DNA of 64,000 nt from Diploptera punctata (GCA_030220185.1 JASPKZ010004955.1:1302001-1366000); one strand, 5' to 3'; shown: positions 23,085-32,907, counted from the first letter of the stretch. A program made the numbers and translations. Notes: generated from the sequence alone by a model not told the origin.

Positions 23085-23465
23085 ACATTTTGCGTTTTTT
23101 AGAACCGGTATCCATACTTTGTTGACTTTTAATGATTCTTCTTTTCTGTTGAAACTGTTTTTATGTTTGAATATTTCGATGGCTTCTCGTTGTAGACGGG
23201 TAAAATAGTGTGTGCAGTTAGATAATATGTCTGTATTCTAGTATTGTACCCTGTGGCCATCAAGTAAAGAGTGTTCTGCTACTGCCGACTTATCCATTTG
23301 TTTAAGACGACTGTATCTTTCATGCTCCTTAAGTCTGGTTGCGATGGTGCATTTAGTGGTGCCTATATACACTTTTCCACAACTGCATGGAATCCTGTAT
23401 ATGCCTGCTGTCTGATGAGGATGGAGTTGATCCTTTATAGGTCTGAGAAGGTTCTTGATTTTCTT
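23085..23465 (-). pseudogene. GIY-YIG nuclease domain of Penelope, out of frame
   Basis: One frame away from the 702-residue RT, the minus strand reads KNLLRPIKDQLHPHQTAGIY and then RIPCSCGKVYIG, the GIY and YIG halves of the nuclease core (about 23408-23367), followed by TTKCTIATRLKEH, ERYSRLKQMDKSAVAEHSLL. In intact PLEs this is fused to the RT. A one-base indel at about 23456-23472 separates them, so the RT frame ends prematurely at 23435. Confidence 0.85.
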
Positions 23466-25543
23466 GGTAGGCCTGTATACTGTCTTATGTCTTCTTTCTT
23501 TAGTAGTTTTCCAATGCGGTCCGTTACATTCTTGATGAACGGTAAAAATGCCCTGGTTGAAGCTTTTTCCTCTGATTCCTTGCTGCTGTTGCTGTTATAT
23601 CGTCTGGGATGATTGGCTCGGTTGATTTCTTTCCTGGTGTATCCATTGGCTGTGAATACCGTCTGGAGGTGTTGAAGTTCCGTTTTTAATAAATCCGGAT
23701 GACAAAGTTTTTTGGCTCGATCTGTCAATGATTTGATGATTCCAAATTTTTGTTTAGGGTGATGATTCGAGGTTTTATGAAGATACCTGTCCGTGTGGGT
23801 AGGTTTTCTGTAGATAGTGTGGTAAATGTTGCTGTCTTCTTCCCTTTTGATCAGGATGTCTAGGAATGCTATGCTGTTGTCTGTTTCTTTTTCTATGGTG
23901 AATTGTATACTGGAGTTTATGTTGTTGATGTGTGTCAGAAATTCGTCTAATTTCTCTTCCCCGTGGTTCCAGATTACAAAGGTGTCATCTACATAGCGAA
24001 GCCATATCTTGGGTTTGATAGGTGTCGTATCTAAGCATGTTTGCTCAAAGTTTTCCATGAAGAAATTGGCAACTACTGGGCTCAAGGGACTGCCCATAGC
24101 TACTCCATCTATTTGCTCGTAGAAGTCGTTGTTGAATAGAAAATAGCTGGTGGTTAAGCAGTGTTCGAAAAGTTTTGTGATGTCTTGAGGAAACTTGGCA
24201 GCAATGAGGTGAATAGTCTCATTTATTGGAACTTTGGTGAATAGTGAGATCACGTCGAAACTCACCATTATATCTTCCGGTTGCAATGTTATCTCTTTTA
24301 GTTTTTCTAAGAAGTGCATTGAGTCCTTGACATAAGTATCACTGTTGTTAGTATGTGGTTTCAATAAAGTAGAGAGATATCTAGCCAGGTTGTAAGTAGG
24401 TGATCCTATTTGGCTGATGATCGGTCTTAAAGGTGTATTTTCCTTATGAATTTTAGGCAATCCGTATAGTCTTGGTGGCTGGGCTTCGTTCTTTTGAAGT
24501 TCTTTCTTCACGTCGTCGGGAAGCGAGGAGGCCTTTATTAATTTGTTAGTTTCTCGTAGTATCCATTTAGTTGGGTCGTCTGACAGCTTACGGTAGTTAC
24601 TAGGATCGAGCAACTCGGTGATTTTTTGGTTGTATTCTTCTGTGTCTATAATAACTGTAGAATTTCCTTTGTCTGCCGGTAGAATAATAATTGTTTCATC
24701 CGTTTTTAAGGTTTTGATAGCCTTCCTTTCTTCGGTGGAGAGATTGTGTTTAGGTTTCGGAGCTTTTCTTAGAATGCGAGAGACTTCATTGCGGATAGTT
24801 TCGGCCTTTTCCACTGGTAACACTCCTATAGCAGATTCGACATTAGAAATTATTTCTTCGACAGGTATAGCTGAAGGTGTAACTGCGAAATTGCCCCCTT
24901 TAGTAAGAAGTGAAGTTTCTGCCTCTGAAAGTTGATGGTTGCTGATATTTACTACGGTGCGTGTGGTCTCTAATTTTGTGATGGTCTTTTGTCTGGCCAA
25001 AGACTCAAATTTTTTCTTCTGTGTATTGGTGGATTGGTCCCACGTTGATACCATGGGCTGATAGGTGATCCCATCTATTTTGTTCCAGTCTTTTTCCGAC
25101 AGTCTGTTGCTGAGTAGAAGGTGAATGTCTAGAAATTCGGTGTCTGTGATGGCGAGGTTCTTGCGTGTTTTGTGAATGCATTCTCTTAATAATGACATCT
25201 CAGTGCGCTGGTAAATCCTTTGCGCTTGTGCAGATATTAATGTTCTTTTTATCCCGATGAATTTAGGGATCGTCTTGTTATCTCTGTGACGTAGAAGAAA
25301 TGTAAGGGACGAGAGCAGTTGTGCCTTATTCTTGCGCAGTTTCTCAAATCGTCGTATGTATCTGTGTATTTCCTCCCCGTAGAGGTGACTAATGTATTCA
25401 CGTAGACTTTCACGGCCGGAGTTGCTATGATGATCTTGAAGAAGATTTTCGGGCTGTAGGCCGTGGTCGTGAGGCTTGTAGTTCCCCGACGTTTTGCCAA
25501 AGACTGCGTCTGGCATCCTCAAGGGTTGTCTTGAGACTGGCAA
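23435..25543 (-). CDS. Penelope reverse transcriptase (702 aa, intact frame)
   Basis: Telomerase-related RT of Penelope-like elements; copies the element RNA at a target nick. Visible blocks: N-terminal basic region (55-130), KGNSTVIID (292-300), LYGLPKIHK (359-367), LRPIISQIGSP (372-382), motif A MVSFDVISLF (426-435), motif B MGSPLSP (483-489), motif C RYVDD (516-520, both aspartates present), FLDILIKRE (560-568), IYRKPTHTDRY (577-587). All RT catalytic residues I can check are there. The start lies within the upstream pLTR, as in other Penelopes, so the first 45 or so residues are encoded by pLTR sequence including the hammerhead-like region. The C-terminal GIY-YIG is cut off by a frameshift, so the protein as it stands should lack nuclease. 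Length without the nuclease is normal. Confidence 0.92.
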   Translation of the reverse strand: MPVSRQPLRMPDAVFGKTSGNYKPHDHGLQPENLLQDHHSNSGRESLREYISHLYGEEIHRYIRRFEKLRKNKAQLLSSLTFLLRHRDNKTIPKFIGIKRTLISAQAQRIYQRTEMSLLRECIHKTRKNLAITDTEFLDIHLLLSNRLSEKDWNKIDGITYQPMVSTWDQSTNTQKKKFESLARQKTITKLETTRTVVNISNHQLSEAETSLLTKGGNFAVTPSAIPVEEIISNVESAIGVLPVEKAETIRNEVSRILRKAPKPKHNLSTEERKAIKTLKTDETIIILPADKGNSTVIIDTEEYNQKITELLDPSNYRKLSDDPTKWILRETNKLIKASSLPDDVKKELQKNEAQPPRLYGLPKIHKENTPLRPIISQIGSPTYNLARYLSTLLKPHTNNSDTYVKDSMHFLEKLKEITLQPEDIMVSFDVISLFTKVPINETIHLIAAKFPQDITKLFEHCLTTSYFLFNNDFYEQIDGVAMGSPLSPVVANFFMENFEQTCLDTTPIKPKIWLRYVDDTFVIWNHGEEKLDEFLTHINNINSSIQFTIEKETDNSIAFLDILIKREEDSNIYHTIYRKPTHTDRYLHKTSNHHPKQKFGIIKSLTDRAKKLCHPDLLKTELQHLQTVFTANGYTRKEINRANHPRRYNSNSSKESEEKASTRAFLPFIKNVTDRIGKLLKKEDIRQYTGLPRKSRTFSDL

Positions 25544-25768
25544 TTCTGCCAGCAGTCTGTCCTATTTATAAGTTCACCGTGATGTGTTCGTAAGTTGTAT
25601 ATGCCTTCTGATAGGTCAGCGTTAGAGACTTCCATTGCTCCAATGATATTGCTGTTTGGTGGTCTAGTCAACTGTACGTTATATCTGCCTTCTGATTGGT
25701 CAGCGATAGGGACTTCCATTGTTCCACTGAGATTGTTGTTTGATAGTCTAGTTGACTGTGCTTGTAGA
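25399..25768 (-). repeat. upstream pLTR of Penelope element
   Basis: Direct repeat of 22714-23073 with scattered substitutions, so the insertion is not very recent. It contains the start of the RT reading frame and, in sense, would carry the promoter. Confidence 0.9.
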
Positions 25769-25795
25769 TCTTCTTCAAGATCCTCAGAGTGGTGT

Positions 25796-27210
25796 TCAAA
25801 AAATAAGATGGTGATCAATATGTCAAAACAAAGTATCAGGTGTTTACACTGTGCCATAAAAAAACAAGTGAAACTACAAATCAATGATATAGAAATAGAA
25901 GAAACTGAAGCTTATACTTACTTGGGGGTAACACTCGACTCCAACCCTATTTGGCAAGAGCATATTAAACACACCGTTGAGAAAGCTCAACAGAGATTAA
26001 TTGTATTAAAAAGATTGGCAGGAAGTAAATGGGGATCATCAATGAATACCTTGAACACAACGTACAAAACCTACATAAAACCAATTCTGCTATATGGTAG
26101 TGAAGCACTTATAACAGCAACTCCAGCAAGATTAGTGCAACTGGAAAGAGTGCAAAATGAAGCTTTGAGCTTAATTACAGGTGGAGTAAGATCTGACCTA
26201 TGCAAATAGCAACAAACAATATTCCCCTTCAAGCACAAATTGAGAAACAGAGTCTCACACTTTATGAGAGACTATGCAGACTTCCTAATAATGACTATTG
26301 GAGAACATATAAAACCAAAAACTGTAAGCTAAAAACACAGTCTGGTGTCATCCAGAAAGTCAAAAAATTACAGATGAAATACAACATACAAACTCCAGAC
26401 AAAACAGAGAAACTCCTACATCCAACACACCCACTATCAATAATAGAAATTAGATGTGAAGGTAAGCTATTGGAACAGGTATCGAACAAACGCAACATTA
26501 ATCCCCAAATACTGAAACAGTTGGCACTTCAAACTATATATACACGATATCCCACTACTGATTGGCTGCATATATACACATAAAGATCTCTCCTAGACAA
26601 AAATGCCAATGCCGGAGCAGGAATATATAGTAATATTTTTAGCTTCTATATTTCACTTGGACCGCTATCAACACACTACGATTGAGAGCTAGAGGCAAAA
26701 AAGTGGCCCTTAAACAACTTTTGAATCATATTGACAAATTTAACAAGGTAGTAATACTTACAGATTCCAAGACAGGACTACAGGCAATTAAATCACAATG
26801 TGCTGAAAATCATAAAATAAGAGAGATTCACACCCTGGTCAAAATTCTTCAAGGACTTAATAAAGAAATAGTTATACAATGGATACTGGCACACTGCCAG
26901 ATGCAGGAAATGAGACAGCTGATTTCCTTGCAAAAAAAAAAAAAAGGAACAAATATAAAGAAAACAAACAACAATAGTATATCTCTCCAGAATACGAAAA
27001 TCTGGATGAAGCACAAAGTCCATCAAGCTTGTAAAGAAAGACATACAGAAGAAAGCACAAATAAAGCCTGGAAAATACTACTGAAGTTCAAATCTTTCAT
27101 TCCTGATCTACCTAGGAGGAAGTCAGTGGCGATTTTCAGATTATTAACGGGCCATGACTGCCTGGCCTCTCATCTTCATAGAATCAATATATATCCCTCA
27201 CCACACTGAT
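25796..27210 (+). pseudogene. LINE RT thumb and RNase H, 3' part of the split copy
   Basis: Continues the LINE after the Penelope insertion: KNKMVINMSKQS, YTYLGVTLDSNPIWQEH, RLIVLKRLAGSKWG, PILLYGSEAL to 26209 (stop), then a shifted frame 26200-26583 (HKLRN/ERLCRLPNNDYW linker), then RNase H residues KVVILTDSKTGLQAIKS (about 26745), VIQWILAHC (about 26870) and LAKK-like poly-lysine (A-run at 26930). PRRKSVAIFRLLTGHDCL near 27110 is the typical sequence after RNase H. Broken in at least three places. Confidence 0.8.
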
Positions 27211-27352
27211 TGATGCTGTCCTACCATCTCAGCTCACATGTTATTATTGGAACGCCCATAGGAGAATGGAGGAAGTCCAAGCTCCTTAAGCATTGGCAAC
27301 AACAACATATACACAACTAAACTATAGTAATCAATGGTAAAGAGAAAAATAT

Positions 27353-27480
27353 TTGTCTGAACCTGGAATCGAACCCCAAACCTTTAGCTTTCCTTCCTGA
27401 TGCTCTGACCATTGAACTAATTCAGGCTATATTTCCATCCGAACATAAATCCTTCCTTTACCTTACTCTCTTGGTCCCAC
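27353..27480 (-). mobile_element. tRNA-derived SINE head, family 4
   Basis: On the minus strand TTAGTTCAATGGTCAGAGC is an excellent A box and GGGGTTCGATTCC an excellent B box, 36 bases apart, as in a tRNA gene or SINE. The anticodon arm does not fold as a clean tRNA and the body continues beyond, so I call it a SINE. Confidence 0.65.
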
Positions 27481-27563
27481 ATGCAATGCAATGAATCATC
27501 ATTCACAAATACACAATGAATGGCTTCTACATTAAGAAGACACAGCTATAGCATTATTTATTA

Positions 27564-27660
27564 AATTAATATTAAGAAGCTAAAGCTATTACTATGATTG
27601 AAATAAGTAACTTAATATACACATCTAAACAGTTGTAATCAATGGTAAAAAGAAAAATGG
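27564..27660. repeat. duplicate of the LINE's target locus (empty site)
   Basis: This stretch equals 21458-21526 joined to 27321-27352 without the LINE: TAAATTAATATTAAGAAGCT at the left, then TAATCAATGGTAAAAAGAAA. It is a locally duplicated pre-insertion site and confirms the LINE boundaries. Confidence 0.85.
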
Positions 27661-28160
27661 TAAAGGAATAGATTATTGATTTTCAAATTCCCAGGGAGAA
27701 GGATTTGATTGTGAGTTCATTTTTCTACTGTTAGAGGGAAAGAATATACAAGACATTGGACAGCCATCACAATATTTCAAATTGTAGTTGAAAATGGAGA
27801 TAAATTTTAAAACATGTCTTGGTGAGAAAATATTATGTGAGTTGAAGTGCATACTTCTGGTTCAATCTGTTTGACTTTTTTGTTCTCTGTTAACTGTTTC
27901 CATTATTGTTTACTCATCTACTATTTTTTTTTCTTTCATTGTTCCCACACTATGCATTATACTTACACATCATCCTATGTAATTTGGTCTGGCAAAAAAG
28001 TTAGTAAATTTAAAGTAGATTACAAGTATGTACCATGCATGGAACTCAAACCATGAAAGTAAAGAGTTTTCCAATTGTATTGGAAATTGTTTATAAAATG
28101 GATAACTGATTTTAACTTACAGGACATGTGTTTCTAAGTTTTATGGAGTAAATTGCATAC
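27661..28160. other. AT-rich stretch without a recognised gene
   Basis: I see no coding or RNA signal here. Confidence 0.5.
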
Positions 28161-28163
28161 ATT

Positions 28164-28420
28164 GGGCCATAAGAATAAAGTGGAGCAAATGCTTTTACTT
28201 CACTATTTTGAAGCATATCCTTCAGAATTTATTAATAAAGTATAACCTTTTACTCGCAGTGATGCATCGAGAAAAAAGCATCTGCTTCCATGGAAGAAGC
28301 ACAAGCTCGACCTTGAAGCATGTGCTTCAAGATCAGAAAAAATGTATAAATAAAGTGAACCTTTTGCTTCTTTTAAGAAGCACATGCTTCAAAAAAGTGA
28401 AGCCTGGTCGGTAGCAGACT
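28164..28420. repeat. Harbinger left end with subterminal GAAGCA/TGCTTC repeats
   Basis: After the terminal repeat there are several copies of GAAGCA and its inverse, e.g. TTGAAGCATGTGCTTCAA at about 28313 and AGAAGCACATGCTTC at about 28377. The right end (37600-37760) has the same palindrome. Such arrays are often transposase-binding sites. Confidence 0.6.
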
Positions 28421-28499
28421 CCTCATCACAAAATACAGACATGGCTCAATTAGTAGTCCCCATACTCCGTAAAAAGTGTTATATACCATGTCGGTGTCC

Positions 28500-28702
28500 T
28501 CCTGAGGAAGAGTATAATTCATTATAGAGGTTCAACGAGGGAAATGTTAAATGGATTGCTGCCCACTTTTTGCCAGAAACAGAAGAGAGAAGAGGTGGTG
28601 CGCTATTCTCTGAAGATAGAATGAAGATATTTTTTGGTTCATGGCTGATCCAGGGTTTCAAACTGGTATAGGAGAAGAAATAGGCATTCATCAATATTGA
28701 TT
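28500..28702 (+). pseudogene. Harbinger (HARBI1-like) transposase, N-terminal fragment
   Basis: Reading + : RFNEGNVKWIAAHFLPETEER, then RGGALFSEDRMKIFF, then after a one-base shift MADPGFQTGIGEEIGIHQ (about 28641-28697). This is the conserved N-terminal region of insect HARBI1-like transposases, which cut and join DNA with a DDE fold. The catalytic DDE part is absent. Fragmentary and frameshifted. Confidence 0.7.
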
Positions 28703-28840
28703 ATTCAGGCAATGATGATGAAGATAAAATGAAGGAGAAGAACGAGAATAAGAAAATTTCACTGAAGGGAAAATTAAAAGAGGAGGACGCGAAAAAAGAA
28801 AAGAAATTACAACTGTAATATACAATGAAGGATTTTTATT

Positions 28841-29356
28841 ATTTTAAATTTATTGGAGTGGATGTTTATTTATATTATTATTCAACTATCAATTATCCAC
28901 TATCACTTGTTGGTCTGGATAAATAAAAAATCAACTTTGATTTATTTCACTTCACTGGAACTAGATTAACATAACTACGCTATCACTTATTAATCTGATA
29001 TTGATATAATTCAAATAGGAAATTAAAATTTTACAGGACAGCAAATAATATATTTCCCTCACTATAGTCTTGAGAAGCGTTTCTCTTATAAATTAAGTTA
29101 TTTAATCTGGCCATAAGCACTTTTTCTATTTGAATTTTAGTCAATTTTAATTGTTCCAATAGCATCAGTCTGTGAAGGGCACTCTCAAATATTTCTACTC
29201 ATCGGTTTCCAGCAATTTTTTTTAAGGGCGGTCTATTAAATAAAGTATCCGTTGGCGATGGTAATATTGATGGTTTCACGCTTACAGCTCCTGAAAATAA
29301 GTGTATAGATAAATGATAGCCTGAGAAAAGCAATAACGGAAAATTCGAAATATGTA
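28841..29356. other. AT-rich stretch without a recognised gene
   Basis: Within the Harbinger boundaries, outside the piggyBac. No signature seen. Confidence 0.5.
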
Positions 29357-29589
29357 TTAACCCATCAGCGTGGTGGGATTTAAATCCCCTGACGGTTCTC
29401 AGCTGAAGGAGGATTTCTTGGAATGGCATTTAAATTTGTAAGTTAGAGAACAAAGTTTTGTAAAATGTTTATATCTTGTTTGATATTTAAAATATCCAAA
29501 TAGAAATTTTAAAATGTATTCAGCTAAACGTGAGGCTAATTATAATAATTGTAAACTACAACAATACAAATAAAATTTATAATACCGTA

Positions 29590-29836
29590 CCTTAGAAAGT
29601 AAGTTAGTTGAAATTGATTTGAAGCACCCCTGCATACATAATCCCGCTTCATAGTCAGAGCATCTGAATACTGTATCTTTCTGTTTATTTTTTTTATAAC
29701 ACACAACACATATTTTGTTAGGGAGGGCTATATTTCTTCTCGGTGGTATTCTTCCCAGAAAATGCCTTGTAACTAATCTCGGTACCGTTGAATGACATCC
29801 GGTAACCTTTCTTTCTACCCCATCCCTATGCTGCAC
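29590..29836 (-). pseudogene. piggyBac transposase C-terminal cysteine-rich domain
   Basis: Minus-strand RLVTRHFLGRIPPRRN, then KICVVCYKKNKQKDTVFRCS, DYEAGLCMQGCF: a C-x2-C ... C-x2-[DE]...C-x3-C zinc-binding arrangement in the order used by piggyBac transposases to bind their own ends (expected: RHFPSKIPPT..KCVVC..RKDTRYYC.DC..GLC..PCF). One expected cysteine is replaced (SDYEAG for PDCDVG). The catalytic DDD part is not found. Confidence 0.75.
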
Positions 29837-30001
29837 AAGTTACGCTTCACCAAGGTCAATGCAGAAAATATTTTGTGGTGAATTCTCCCTACAGATAATC
29901 ATGCTGTTCAATTAGCAATGTTTAGAAGATGGAAAATAGTTACATGTACTAGTTTTCATTTTCTTCCATTCCAGCAAATATACATGTAACAAAATTAGTC
30001 T

Positions 30002-30460
30002 TTTCTTCAACTCTACCAATTCCTCATTTTTTTTTATTAAGTCCTCTTACGTTCCAGGTTGCCAAATTCCAGTAATCATAAATCCTTTATGCTTTGACAT
30101 AGTTTTATTATCCGCCTGCTTATTTCTTATAGTCTTTCGAGTATTTAAAGTTGTCCCCATTATAGGTTACCAGCCTATAGTTGGGTAAGTCCAGTGGTGA
30201 GGTTGCCACCTCAATGCCTCTTGGACAGGCATGCTTTTCTGTAGGGGATGCTCCCTTAGCCTTTGAAGTTTCTCCTTCTCCGCAAGGCAGCGGTTCCTCT
30301 CTCTTTCCCTGAGTGAGGGTAGGATGCCTCTTCTCCCAAATCTGCTGTATTAAGGGTATCCCTATCCACCTTCATTGCTGTTGAGGTCTTCACCGTTCCC
30401 TGCCAAGGGGCCCTCACATGGTACTATCAGCCGGGCCAGCTGAACCAAGGTTTTTTTACG
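30002..30460 (-). pseudogene. inverted 5' UTR and endonuclease start of a LINE
   Basis: The minus strand reads NLATWNVRGLNKK near 30080-30040, the first block of the APE-type endonuclease (TWNVRGL), in an interrupted frame with a long A run. Upstream lies a GC-richer 5' UTR (30460-30130) with GGCCCCTTGGCAGGGAACGG on the minus strand. Confidence 0.7.
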
Positions 30461-30499
30461 AGGTGTTACTCCTCCCCCTCCTCCTTTCTCATCCGGGCT

Positions 30500-31315
30500 T
30501 GGGACAGCAATGAAATTAACCAAGGTTTAAGACAGGGATGTGTACTATCTCCATTACTGTTTATTCTATATCTGAATGAAATCGTCCAGGAGTGGAAAAA
30601 ACTAAACCCCCTGGAGTAAAAATATGTAGAGGAAACCAAATATAAACAATAATCTTCGCAGATGATCAAGTACTTCTAGCAGAGAATGAAGATGATTTGC
30701 AGAGATCAGTGTTTAAATTGCAGAATACCCTGGAAAAATACTACATGAAAATATCTGAAAATAAAACCAAATCCATGGCAATCACTGGAAAGGGACTTTC
30801 GAGAGTAAAAATAATAATAAATAATAAACCAATAGAACAAGTAACACACTTTAATTATTTATATCACAGTTTCATAATCAAAAAGATGTGGAAACAAATT
30901 TTAGAAAAATATAACAGACTAAATGGTGTAATTAGGAGAAATTTTGGAAAACAAATGAGGAAAGAAATACAATTGAGATTTCATAATGCCATAGCCAAAC
31001 CTGCTCTACTATACAGAAGTGAATGCTGGACACTTCGAGCAAAAGATAAATCCCACATTAATAGTTCACAAATGAGATTCCTCCGATCACTAACAGGAGT
31101 AACTTTAAGGGATAGAATGAAGAGTGATGAGATAAGGATGCAGTGGAATAGTAGGGAAATGGTGGAACATATACAAAATTATCAGATTAAATGGTTCCAA
31201 CACGTCCAGAAAATGTCAAATTCCCGTTTACCAAAGATGATTTACCACCTCAAACCTAAAGGCAAAAGAGACCTCGGAAGACCCTTCAACCGATGGAAAG
31301 ATCAGTTTTTGTAGT
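30500..31315 (+). pseudogene. LINE RT C-terminal half
   Basis: Starts at NQGLRQGCVLSPLLFILYLN (motif B, about 30510), a stop and a shift follow, then IFADDQVLLAENEDDLQRSV (motif C, 30650-30710; both aspartates) and an open frame to 31314: NKTKSMAITGKG, THFNYL, AKPALLYRSECWTL, QMRFLRSLTGVTLRDRM, GKRDLGRPFNRWKDQF. Same broad type as the 38.2-41.8-kb LINE (GRRDPGRPKKRWRDQF). Tail AAGAAGAAG at 31350. Confidence 0.8.
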
Positions 31316-31766
31316 CGCAGAATGGGCATCATCACCCAATACTGCAAACGGAAGAAGAAGAAGAAGAAAATTAGTCTGTTAGGTCCAAGGATTGTATATT
31401 TATATTATAATCTACAATATATTTTATGTTTGTTTTTCAGTTCCTCGTCTAAGCATTTTGTAATATTTTCACACTATGTGTATTTGTAGGGGCCATGGCG
31501 AAACACTGCCACCCTCGAGCTAGTCTAACAGGATTGAACAGAGCCACTCATTCAAGTTAGAATTTCTTTCACAAATTTGGTGCCATATAAGTGTCACATA
31601 TTTCATTTGAAACAAGAAACCTCCACCAACTTAGCCATATAAACAAAGTTTTCAATAGTTTCGTGGTTTCCAAAAAGAGAGCAGAGAAACACGGACTAAC
31701 AGTCTCTAACACAGTCCATAAAAACAATGAGGAACTACATGAACCAAAAAAATATAAAATACTAGC

Positions 31767-31930
31767 TGGCCCGGCGAAAGTCGTATCGCCTTTAAATATT
31801 TTTACATTAATTTTTCCGATGTTTTAATAGTTACCTGCTATTCAGGGCGGAAACAAATCCAACAAATCAAAGATCATAAAAATCGGTCCAGCCGTTCTTG
31901 AGTTATAAATAGTGTAACTAATCCGACTTT
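31767..31930 (+). repeat. dispersed repeat end (CCGGCGAAAG ... AAAATCGGTCCAG)
   Basis: CTAGCTGGCCCGGCGAAAGT and, about 90 bp on, AAAATCGGTCCAGCCGTTC are the kind of paired sequence found at the 3' ends of several insect non-LTR elements. It ends in a long TA repeat. A relative with AAAATCGGTTCAGTAGTTTA lies at 34253-34325. Confidence 0.5.
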
Positions 31931-31931
31931 G

Positions 31932-31932
<1 letters not shown>

Positions 31933-31975
<43 letters not shown>
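31933..31975. repeat. TA dinucleotide microsatellite
   Basis: About 20 uninterrupted TA units, directly after the dispersed repeat end. It also gives the artificial YIYIYI tail of the minus-strand frame at 31918. Confidence 0.95.
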
Positions 31976-31976
<1 letters not shown>

Positions 31977-32276
31977 AGTCCCGGCCACGCGTTGCTGTGG
32001 CTAAGGTATACGTTAAATTATGTTGTAGTAAACTAAGTGAGAAATCTAAATCAGAAAGTTTTTGTTTTACACAATTTTTTAGTTCTGGTACGTTAACTAC
32101 ACCCGGTATGAATATGGATGGTGGTTTATGTGGAAGTGGTTTTGTTGATTGAGATGAATTTATGTTGTCTGCATTCTCAGTATCATCCATAAGTGTATCA
32201 TAAGGATTATATACATTTATTGATGGAATATTTTGAGGAGGCTTGCTGATTTCATTATACTTTCATTTTTTTCTAC

Positions 32277-32907
32277 GAACTTGTTGGCAGTTTGGATTCT
32301 CATCATCATCAAGAAGTCTCTGTATGTAAAGTGATCCCACAACAGACCCGGAGGTCCTTGGGGTAGTAGGGGGTTAAGGCTCCCACTTTTTCTGGACAAT
32401 CGGCACTTTATGTCAGCCGGGTTGTCAGCCCTGCGTGACGGCCGCCTTTACCCCCAGAACAAGCGTCTGGTACTCATTTCCATTAGAGGCTGAGTCGACC
32501 CCAGGGCCATAGTGCCGCCAGAGAGTTTGGGTCAGTTTAAAAATCCTGACCCCAACGGGACTTGAACCCTCGACCGTCCGGCTTGTAGCTCAGTGCCTTA
32601 ACCACTACGCTACGGCGTGCCCCAGTCTCTATAGTAATATCATCTTGTGATATATTATAGGCATCTTGTTTTTCATTTAATTGAGGCATGGAGATTGTTT
32701 CTGTAATATTAGGCATATTATTATAACTAACAGACTTACTTACAGAACTTGTTGGCAGTTTGGATTCTCATCATCTTCAAGAAGTCTCTGTATAGTAATA
32801 TCATCTTGTGATATATTATAGTCATCTTGTTTTTCATTTAATTGAGGCATGGAGATTGTTTCTGTAATATTAGGCATATTATTATAACTAACAGACTTAC
32901 TTACAGT
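32277..32907. repeat. about 160-bp tandem duplication, one copy with SINE
   Basis: The unit AACTTGTTGGCAGTTTGGAT ... ACAGACTTACTTACAG occurs at 32747-32907 intact and at 32277-32745 with a 299-bp SINE inside. Copies are nearly identical, so the duplication is recent. Confidence 0.85.
32325..32623 (-). mobile_element. tRNA-derived SINE, family 2, TSD AGTCTCTRTA
   Basis: Minus-strand head GGGGCACGCCGTAGCGTAGT, A box TAGCGTAGTGGTTAAGGC, B box GAGGGTTCAAGTCCC, body GTAAAGGCGGCCGTCACG, tail GTGGGATCACTTTAC. Flanked by AGTCTCTGTA (32315-32324) and AGTCTCTATA (32624-32633). Same family as the dimer at 60772-61365. Confidence 0.9.

Larger units (their letters stand above)
22707..25782 (-). mobile_element. 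Penelope element with pLTRs, TSD CTCAGAGTGGTGT
   Basis: A complete-looking Penelope-like element is inserted in the LINE RT. A 13-bp duplication CTCAGAGTGGTGT flanks it (22694-22706, 25783-25795), and removing one copy restores the LINE peptide LSEWCSKNKMVIN. Direct repeats of about 360 bp (pLTRs; 22714-23073 and 25399-25768) bound it. Between them lies a 702-residue RT frame and, one frame off, the GIY-YIG domain. The right end has an extra ATCTTCTTCAAGATC, an inverted copy of pLTR sequence near 25430, as PLEs often show. Confidence 0.92.
21527..27306 (+). mobile_element. LINE with RT and RNase H, split by a Penelope element
   Basis: A 5'-truncated non-LTR retrotransposon with TSD ATATACACAACTAA. 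Before the interruption: SQLKVKMSPGPDKISGELIK, a frameshift near 22097, GNYHPISLTS, VYVDFKGAYD (motif A), another frameshift near 22395, GLPQGSISSPSLYNI (motif B), MFADGLILW (motif C). After it: SEWCSKNKMVIN, AYTYLGVTLDSN, YIKPILLYGSEA (thumb), and further on an RNase H-like part with VVILTDSKTGLQAI, HTLVKI and WILAHC. The RNase H and RT style fit the I/Jockey/R1-type lineages. The tail is GCAACAACAACA. Several frameshifts and stops make it a pseudogene. Confidence 0.85.
30002..31366 (+). mobile_element. LINE with 5' inversion (twin priming), TSD AAAATTAGTCT
   Basis: An 11-bp duplication AAAATTAGTCT (29991-30001, 31367-31377) encloses an antisense segment (30002-30460: start of the endonuclease and 5' UTR) joined to a sense segment (30461-31366: RT C-terminal half, 3' UTR, AAG tail). 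The antisense piece runs from endonuclease at the outer edge to 5' UTR inward, as expected when second-strand priming occurs on the RNA internally. Confidence 0.85.

Noticed and set aside
27353..27440. Good A and B boxes, possible true tRNA gene
   Set aside because: The arms do not pair as a cloverleaf and sequence continues as a SINE body; the same holds for the heads at 42460 and 60772.
29199..29429. 76-codon minus-strand frame crossing the piggyBac left end
   Set aside because: It crosses a transposon boundary and shows no known motif.
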